From Vulcanisaeta sp. JCM 16161 (GTDB lineage Archaea; Thermoproteota; Thermoprotei; Thermoproteales; Thermocladiaceae): a stretch of 64,000 bases of DNA. Positions 58,816 through 64,000 of the stretch are shown piece by piece (position 1 is the first letter of the stretch; each line of letters begins with the position of its first letter). The stretch spans positions 186,001 through 250,000 of the forward strand of contig NZ_BBDO01000004.1 of the NCBI RefSeq assembly GCF_001316285.1. Reading direction: 5' to 3'. The notes beneath the pieces are model-generated. The model was not told where the DNA came from. It was given only the letters and a program-made list of their open reading frames with translations, and made no database searches. The position numbers were made by a program, and so were the translations under genes.

Positions 58816-59577
58816 ATGGTAAATCCATACGCATTACTCATGGTGGATTACCTAGTAGTGTTGGTAGTGCAGGTTGTAGCCTCAATACAGGACTTAAGGA
58901 CTAGGGAGATTAGTGATTGGACGTGGGTAATAGGCTCAATAATATGCGTACCGCTCGGCCTGTACGTAGCCATACTACTTCATCAACTAACCCTATATAT
59001 CATTGGTGCGGTTGTTGGTTCAGTATTCGCATTGGCGGTGTATTGGTTAAGGGCAATGGGTGGTGCTGACTCCAAGTCAATAGCCTTCATATCAGCCTCA
59101 ATACCAACATTACCCATGGCAAGCCCCGCATTAACGGTGATAAACATCACGCCGTTATCAGTGCTGATCAATTCCCTGGTAATAGCCTTAGTAATATACA
59201 TACCGTATAACGTAATTCAAAACATTAGGTATGGCGGTGATTGCGAGGCCCTATCCAGGGTTAAGGGGCTTAACAGGATGATATACCTAATAACGCTCAT
59301 GTGCGTGCCCGCAAATAAGGTTTTTAGGAACCCCAATAACTACGCAATATCCCAGGAACCCAATGACGGTGGTTTCCAACCGGTCATTAAGCTAGGCCTC
59401 GATGTTGAGGATCCCAGGGAATTACTAATTGAGTGGTTGTCCCAGGGGAGGATTAACGTGGATACCCCGGTACTGGTTTCATACCACATACCGTTCATAG
59501 TGCCCATAACCCTAGGCCTAATAATGTACATGGCAGTCCACGCGAACTTCCTAACGCTTGCCCTGTCCTCATTATGA
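58816..59577 (+). CDS. pibD: Archaeal prepilin peptidase (PibD/FlaK, A24)
   Basis: About 253 aa integral-membrane aspartic protease that cleaves class III signal peptides of archaellins and pilins. First catalytic aspartate in VASIQDLRTREISDW, second in the GxGD-like RAMGGADSKSIAFIS. About six helices, with a C-terminal cytoplasmic region then a last helix. I chose ATG 58816 directly before the first helix rather than an upstream ATG. Plausibly processes the proteins at 40669 and 41033. Confidence 0.87.
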   Translation: MVNPYALLMVDYLVVLVVQVVASIQDLRTREISDWTWVIGSIICVPLGLYVAILLHQLTLYIIGAVVGSVFALAVYWLRAMGGADSKSIAFISASIPTLPMASPALTVINITPLSVLINSLVIALVIYIPYNVIQNIRYGGDCEALSRVKGLNRMIYLITLMCVPANKVFRNPNNYAISQEPNDGGFQPVIKLGLDVEDPRELLIEWLSQGRINVDTPVLVSYHIPFIVPITLGLIMYMAVHANFLTLALSSL

Positions 59578-59584
59578 ACACGAA

Positions 59585-59598
59585 AATTTTTATTTAAC
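59585..59598 (+). promoter_or_regulatory. TATA box of hisS
   Basis: AATTTTTATTTAAC about 24 bases before the GTG at 59616; implies a leaderless mRNA. Confidence 0.5.
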
Positions 59599-59615
59599 CG
59601 CTATATCGGTGTTCT

Positions 59616-60916
59616 GTGGTATTTGACGATAAGGACTTGAGACCTGTTAGGGGAATGAGGGACTTAACACCTGAGGAGTACTACCCAATGTTGCAAATCT
59701 TTGATAAGTTGGCCAAGGTTGCTGAGTCCTTTGGTTACCTAAGGGTTGAGACGCCAGCCTCGAGCACTATGAAATACTTAAGGCTAAGGCTGGCGAGGAC
59801 GTGATTAACGAGATTTATTATTTCAAGGACAAGGCGGGTAGGGAGGTGGGGCTTAGGTTTGACATGACTGTTCCCGTGGCCAGGGTCGTCTCCTACAGGG
59901 TTGATGTGCCGAAGCCCATCAGGTGGTACTACATAACGAAGGTTTGGCGTTATGACGAGCCGCAGCACGGTAGGTATAGGGAGTTTCACCAATTTGGGAT
60001 TGAGTTTATAGGTTCCTCAAGTGTTAGGGCTGACGCCGAGGTCCTGGCCGTCGGTGTTGAGGCGCTTAGGGCTCTTGGTATTGGTGATTTCAGGATTAGG
60101 ATAAATGATAGGAGGATAATCGACCAATTACTAGGCAGGTTGGGCATTTCTAATGAGGTGAGGCCGAGTGTTCTCAGGATAATGGATAAGAGGGGTAAGG
60201 TTCCCGATGATGAATTACTGAGAATGCTTAAGGACCTGGGGTTAAGCAGTGACGTCGCGCAGGAGGTTCTCAGACTCGCCAATACGAGTGAGGGTATTGA
60301 TAAGGCCATTGACTCCTTTAGGGAATTCGGCGTAAGTGACGAGTTCATTAAGTACTACAGTGAGTTGATAGATCTCCTGGATATGTATGGCGTACGTAAT
60401 TACATGGACCTGGACATGGGTATTGTGAGGGGTCTCGATTATTACACAGGCATTGTATTTGAGATGTACGTGCCAGATTATAAACTGTCCGTTGGGGGTG
60501 GCGGTAGGTATGACAACCTAATCGAGATTTACAGCGGAAAGCCAATGCCAGCCTCGGGATTTGCCATGGGCATTGAAAGGCTGCTCGAGGTCCTTGAGCA
60601 GAGGGGCCTTATTAAGCATGCTAATCCGCAAATTGATTATTACATATACGTATTGGGTAATGACAGGAATTACCTGGCGCTCGGTTATAGGTTGGCCAGT
60701 AACTTAAGGGTTCGTGGTAATAAGGTCATCGTTGACACTGGTGAGAAGAGTCTCAGGAGTGCGCTTGAGTATGCTTCGAAGGTGAACGTTAGGTACTTCG
60801 TAATAGTGGGTCCCAGGGAGGTGTCGCAGGGCTTTGTTAAGGTTAGGGATATGAGTAGTTGGAGTGAGAGGGAGGTTCCTTTGACTGAGTTCGGGATTAA
60901 TACCAAGGGTGAATAA
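59616..60916 (+). CDS. hisS: Histidyl-tRNA synthetase, one frameshift
   Basis: Class II aminoacyl-tRNA synthetase, about 434 aa. GTG start, MVFDDKDLRPVRGMRDLTPE, then restoring one C near 59758 (AGCCCTCGAG) gives TPALEHYEILKAKAGEDVIN and joins the frames. Motif 2 KVWRYDEPQHGRYREFHQFG, histidine-binding GLDYYTGIVFE, motif 3 FAMGIERLLEVL. C-terminal anticodon-binding domain present. An essential gene broken by one base, the best single argument that these frameshifts are not biological. Confidence 0.95.
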
Positions 60917-60947
60917 GTAAATAAAGGGGTTGTTTAGAGTTAGTATA

Positions 60948-61439
60948 ATGGTTAGGGAGGAGAGTTCGGGTAATTCAAAGTACCTAAAGGCTGATCTTCT
61001 TGATGTAATTGAAATACCGGAGGAGGGCGTTGCATTAATGCTCTTCACAACCGAGGAGTGGGAGGATAGGGTCTTGCCCATTAGGATAGATATAACGGCA
61101 TCCTTCTCAATAAAGAAGGCCCTTGGTCTCGTGGTATTCCATAGGCCATTAACCCATGACTTACTTGTTGAATTGATTAATAGGCTTGATGTAGTTGTTG
61201 AGAAGGTCACAATCGATGCCATGATTGACGGCGTCTACCTAGCCACAATATTCGTTAAGGATAATAGAACCAATGAGACATTCCAGTTGGATGCCAGGCC
61301 GAGCGATGCCACGGCAATTGCCGTGAGGCTCGGGGCGCCAATATACGTAGCTGAGCACCTAGTCGCCTACACAGAGCCCCTTGAGAATTACAGGGAATTA
61401 AGGGCTAGGTACGGCTTTAGTTTTAACAAGAACCTGTAA
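60948..61439 (+). CDS. Bifunctional nuclease family protein (DUF151)
   Basis: 163 aa, intact. FHRPLTHDLLVELINRLDVV and DARPSDATAIAVRLGAPIYV are the family signatures. ATG 60948 chosen over TTG 60930. DUF151 members bind metal and degrade DNA and RNA in some organisms; role here unknown. Follows hisS by 31 bases in the same orientation. Confidence 0.88.
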   Translation: MVREESSGNSKYLKADLLDVIEIPEEGVALMLFTTEEWEDRVLPIRIDITASFSIKKALGLVVFHRPLTHDLLVELINRLDVVVEKVTIDAMIDGVYLATIFVKDNRTNETFQLDARPSDATAIAVRLGAPIYVAEHLVAYTEPLENYRELRARYGFSFNKNL

Positions 61440-61445
61440 TGACCA

Positions 61446-61855
61446 CTACTCACCAAGGGCCACAAGGACGACCCTCCTGCTCCTGGGCCCGTCGAACTCC
61501 GCCAGGAAGACCTCCTGCCAGGTTCCACGAACGAGTTCGCCATTCACAATTGGCAATACGTAGAACTGCTTGAGGATTGATGTTAGGAGGTGGGCATCCG
61601 CATTATTATCAATTTCATTGTGGTAATAACTACCGTTAACAGGTACCAACTTCTCAAATAAATTCTCATAGTCCCTCCTTATTCTCGGTTCGTCCTCATT
61701 GGCGAATAGGGCAGATGTTGCATGCGGTAGGAAGACTAGGACTATGCCATTCCTTATGCCTGAGCCCCTGACGAAATCCTCCACCTGCTTGTTATGTTTA
61801 TGACATCCCTACGCCTCCTACTTTGTATGGTTATCTCCTTAGTGACTACCTTCAT
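61446..61855 (-). CDS. YjbQ/UPF0047 family protein, one frameshift
   Basis: About 137 aa trimeric beta-barrel protein. MKVVTKEITIQSRRRRDVIN at the start, break near 61787, then FLPHATSALFANEDEPRIRR, HNEIDNNADAHLLTSILKQF and VRGTWQEVFLAEFDGPRSRR, the characteristic histidine-rich and GTWQ motifs. Weak thiamin-phosphate synthase activity was reported for some members; physiological role unclear. Confidence 0.88.
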
Positions 61856-61906
61856 AACGAATTAATAATCCAGAGCATTAGTAAAACCTTATCCCACATA
61901 ATCGAG

Positions 61907-62299
61907 TCATTGCCTCAATTGCCTCTGAATCATAGATATGAGTCTCTCCAGCTCCAGCATTGTGAGCCCTATCGTCGAATCATCACCACCCTGCACCAAA
62001 ATACCAATCGCAAAGTCCTTAAACCTCTTAATTATTATATAACCAGTACTCGCCTGAACAATCACGTGGCTAGAATCCTCATTAAGCAGCTCCTTACTAA
62101 CCCTATCGCCCACGGCACTGAGTGATGCGACCATTGCGGCTACGCGGTCTGGGTCAACATCGATCCTCGATGCGTGGGCCACCAGAAGTCCATCGAGCGA
62201 TGCTATGTACACGCCGCTTATGTTATCGGTACTATTTAGGAAGTCCTTAACAACCTTGCCCAGGGCTTCACTAACCTCCTCCATTACCTTATTATTCAA
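61907..62299 (-). CDS. Roadblock/LC7 domain protein
   Basis: 130 aa, intact. GVYIASLDGLLVAHASRIDV, AAMVASLSAVGDRVSKELLN, YIIIKRFKDFAIGILVQGGD follow the alpha/beta order of roadblock/MglB proteins, which serve as small-GTPase regulators or scaffolds. No Ras-like GTPase gene is adjacent. Confidence 0.85.
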   Translation of the reverse strand: MNNKVMEEVSEALGKVVKDFLNSTDNISGVYIASLDGLLVAHASRIDVDPDRVAAMVASLSAVGDRVSKELLNEDSSHVIVQASTGYIIIKRFKDFAIGILVQGGDDSTIGLTMLELERLISMIQRQLRQ

Positions 62300-62330
62300 T
62301 TCCTAGGTGAATATAAACATATCTTCCAAC

Positions 62331-62933
62331 CTACTTCCTAACAATTATCCTCCAACCACTCCTAAACCTCTTAATCAAATCTCTCCTAACCAACTCCCTG
62401 AATAACTCAACGTAGGCCTCACTAGGCTCAGCACCTCTTAATTCAATGTTGTATTTACGAGCCAGGGACTTAATATTATTAACACAGACCTGCCTAAGTG
62501 GGCATGTTGAGCAGTAATTGCTCAGTGGTTCGCCATTAATTATCACGAGTCCGTAGAACGGGTCAATAAATGCGCCCTTGCTCATCGATATGCTGAGCAT
62601 TATTTCCCCGTTAACATCACGCACATCATAAACAACGTAGATATGACCACTGGGCAAATACCTATTGCCGCTCTTAATGATCCAACCTGAGTTTAACAGT
62701 CTCCTTAAATGTCTTGATAACTTACCCCTCTGAAGATTTGTCCTTCTCATGATTTGCGTAAACGTATCATGCCCGCCTACTACGGCGAGCATGATCTCGA
62801 GGTTCGTACCATCAAGTATCACGTTAAAGTCCCTCTCCCTCATTAATACGTATTCATTGTCATACCCTGGAACTGCGCCTAGTCGCTCACCGTTAAGCGT
62901 AACCACTATTTCGGGCTTAATAACGGCATTCAT
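62331..62933 (-). CDS. Winged-helix protein with cysteine cluster
   Basis: 200 aa, intact. A central winged helix-turn-helix (TFTQIMRRTNLQRGKLSRHL, RRLLNSGWIIKSGNRYLPS) is preceded by a short beta domain and followed by a region with YCSTCPLRQVC (C-x2-C-x5-C), probably metal or iron-sulphur binding. The CPL-x2-VC part matches the end of the cluster in the 334-aa protein at 18859. Likely a redox- or metal-responsive transcription regulator; targets unknown. Divergent from rmlC. Confidence 0.72.
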   Translation of the reverse strand: MNAVIKPEIVVTLNGERLGAVPGYDNEYVLMRERDFNVILDGTNLEIMLAVVGGHDTFTQIMRRTNLQRGKLSRHLRRLLNSGWIIKSGNRYLPSGHIYVVYDVRDVNGEIMLSISMSKGAFIDPFYGLVIINGEPLSNYCSTCPLRQVCVNNIKSLARKYNIELRGAEPSEAYVELFRELVRRDLIKRFRSGWRIIVRK

Positions 62934-63039
62934 TAAGTAGCGTGATCAATGACTGGTTTATTAACCAATTTCCAGAAACCATTCCACTTAAAAAGCTCAT
63001 GAGGTACTACTTATTAATTATATTTGCTACGACTTAGGC

Positions 63040-63606
63040 ATGCCCTTTAAGAACTTTGTTAGGCTTGAAATACCCGACGTAATACTCGTGGAACCCGTAG
63101 TCTTCCCGGACATCAGAGGCTTCTTTGCGGAGCTCTACAAGAGGACTGATTTCCTAGCTGGCGGCGTGCCTTACGACTTCGTCCAGGTGAGCCTAAGCAG
63201 GTCAAGGCGTGGTGTTGTCCGTGGTCTGCACTATCAGCTTAAGCCCATGGAGCAGGGGAAGCTGGTCACCGTGGTTAGGGGTCGCGTGGTTGATGTGGCT
63301 GTCGACGTTAGGAGGGGTTCGCCGTGGTTTGGTAAGTACGTTATGGTCGAGTTATCCGCCGACAACCCAAGGCTTCTCTGGATACCTCCTGGCTTCGCAC
63401 ACGGCTTTCAAGCACTTGAGGATGATACACTATTCCTGTACCTACAGACGAAGGAATACAGCCCGCAGCATGAGAGGTGCGTTGCCTGGAATGACCCTGA
63501 GATAGGAATACCATGGCCTATTAGGGAGGGCGTGATAATCAGCGAGAAGGATAGTAAATGCCCGCCGCTTAGGCAGGCCGAGACAAACTTTGACTACCCA
63601 ATATGA
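63040..63606 (+). CDS. rmlC: dTDP-4-dehydrorhamnose 3,5-epimerase
   Basis: 188 aa cupin enzyme, intact. VVFPDIRGFFAELYKRTDF, catalytic histidine in VVRGLHYQLKPMEQGKL, IPPGFAHGFQALEDDTLFLY, and the terminal WNDPEIGIPWPI are all diagnostic. Makes dTDP-rhamnose for surface polysaccharide or glycoprotein. Other rml genes are not in this window and may lie beyond the right edge. Confidence 0.93.
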   Translation: MPFKNFVRLEIPDVILVEPVVFPDIRGFFAELYKRTDFLAGGVPYDFVQVSLSRSRRGVVRGLHYQLKPMEQGKLVTVVRGRVVDVAVDVRRGSPWFGKYVMVELSADNPRLLWIPPGFAHGFQALEDDTLFLYLQTKEYSPQHERCVAWNDPEIGIPWPIREGVIISEKDSKCPPLRQAETNFDYPI

Positions 63607-63645
63607 TCAGCCTCACACGCGTCAGCATCGAATAAGCCACTGCGC

Positions 63646-63700
63646 CTCATCACACTAAGACTTATTATGCTCTTGACTTAAATTTAAGTAGTGTGATGAG
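63646..63700. repeat. 12-bp inverted repeat enclosing a 12-bp palindrome
   Basis: CTCATCACACTA (63646-63657) and its exact complement TAGTGTGATGAG (63689-63700) flank a 31-bp spacer that ends in the palindrome CTTAAATTTAAG (63677-63688). Lies between rmlC and the convergent partial gene. Function unknown; operator, terminator or recognition site are possible. Confidence 0.65.
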
Positions 63701-63745
63701 TTGAACCCACGCAGATTAATGACGACGCCTAAACCGGCTGATTCA

Positions 63746-64000
63746 CTACTCCTTAATGATTATTATTGGATCGCCAAAAACCGAGTAATGCCTATTCCAC
63801 TTATCCCTTAGGGCTACATTCAGTTCTGGGTCTAGGTGAGGCTTTATCGTCCTAATGAACCTGGCTATTGAATCCCTCTCGTGAATGACCAGGTAAAGCT
63901 TCCCATCATTACCTGGAAATACATTGCCATTAATACCCAGTAGCTTTAATACAATCCTTAACGCAAGCCCAAAGGACTTACTCGGTATCCTAATGCTAAG
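63746..64000 (-). CDS. C-terminal part of a LAGLIDADG-like protein (cut by window edge)
   Basis: 84 codons in one frame ending GDPIIIIKE. FGLALRIVLKLLGINGNVFP, DGKLYLVIHERDSIARFIRT and IKPHLDPELNVALRDKW resemble the second repeat of LAGLIDADG homing endonucleases (FIRxIKPHL motif), but without the N-terminal part I cannot confirm it. It could equally be a domesticated relative. Confidence 0.45.
   Translation of the reverse strand, partial: LSIRIPSKSFGLALRIVLKLLGINGNVFPGNDGKLYLVIHERDSIARFIRTIKPHLDPELNVALRDKWNRHYSVFGDPIIIIKE

Noticed and set aside
1..64000. CRISPR arrays, insertion sequences, rRNA genes or a replication origin
   Set aside because: No regularly spaced repeats, no transposase with terminal repeats, no rRNA core segments and no Cdc6/Orc gene with origin boxes were seen.

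Overview
The window reads as crenarchaeal chromosome, most likely from the Thermoproteales (a Vulcanisaeta- or Caldivirga-like organism; inferred from features, not from a database search). The evidence is an archaeal rpoD-rpl18e-rpl13-rps9-rpoN operon, archaeal MAT, LSm, RIO2 and DUF460 genes, an A-type ATPase K subunit, a PibD-type prepilin peptidase, BRE/TATA boxes about 25-30 bases before many start codons (leaderless transcripts), and tRNA genes interrupted by short bulge-helix-bulge introns, including introns at position 29/30.

More than thirty genes, many of them essential (rps9, rpoD, hisS, RIO2, MAT, phosphoglucosamine mutase), are broken by single-base frameshifts. Wherever the missing base can be deduced it is usually one G or C from a run of three to five. 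I take these as sequencing or assembly errors and annotate such genes as single CDS spanning the frameshift, not as pseudogenes.

Layout. 0-9 kb: dehydrogenase, DHA2-type transporter, tRNA-Val and tRNA-Ile, MscS channel, aldehyde ferredoxin oxidoreductase, dual-specificity phosphatase, MHS transporter. 9-16 kb: housekeeping block (RIO2, DUF460, MAT, LSm, RNA polymerase N and D subunits, ribosomal proteins). 16-29.7 kb: SSS symporter with DUF3311 partner, phosphoesterase, a coupled pair with a MutY-like cysteine cluster, SDR, PAC2, a shortened molybdo-hydroxylase, gamma carbonic anhydrase, GT4, phosphohexomutase, M42 and M1 peptidases. 29.8-32.1 kb: small accessory island (ABC-type ATPase, small partner, PaREP1). 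32.4-36.7 kb: tRNA-Ser, atpK, M20 peptidase, MHS transporter, KaiC-like ATPase, tRNA(CAU). 37-44 kb: two closely spaced C/D box sRNAs and a large cell-surface locus with two polytopic proteins, a pilin-like protein, a pilin-anchored adhesin with a polyproline hinge and a further anchored glycoprotein. 44-50.5 kb: MntA-HepT pair, archaeal ATPase with a palindromic start site, AIM24 protein, thermopsin-like protein, coiled-coil protein, TenA-like protein, nucleotidyltransferase. 50.5-58.7 kb: catabolic cluster (hydantoinase A/acetone carboxylase-like, MBL hydrolase, Asp/Glu racemase-like, MHS transporter, DUF6282 metal hydrolase) followed by two thiolase-fold proteins that lack the usual nucleophilic cysteine. 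58.8-64 kb: prepilin peptidase, hisS, DUF151 nuclease, YjbQ, roadblock protein, winged-helix protein with cysteine cluster, RmlC and a LAGLIDADG-like partial gene.

The prepilin peptidase at 58.8 kb could process the pilin-like proteins at 40.7-42.8 kb. The strongest unexplained signals are the surface locus at 37-44 kb, the pair of C/D sRNAs beside it, and the identical intron shared by two tRNA genes 33 kb apart.
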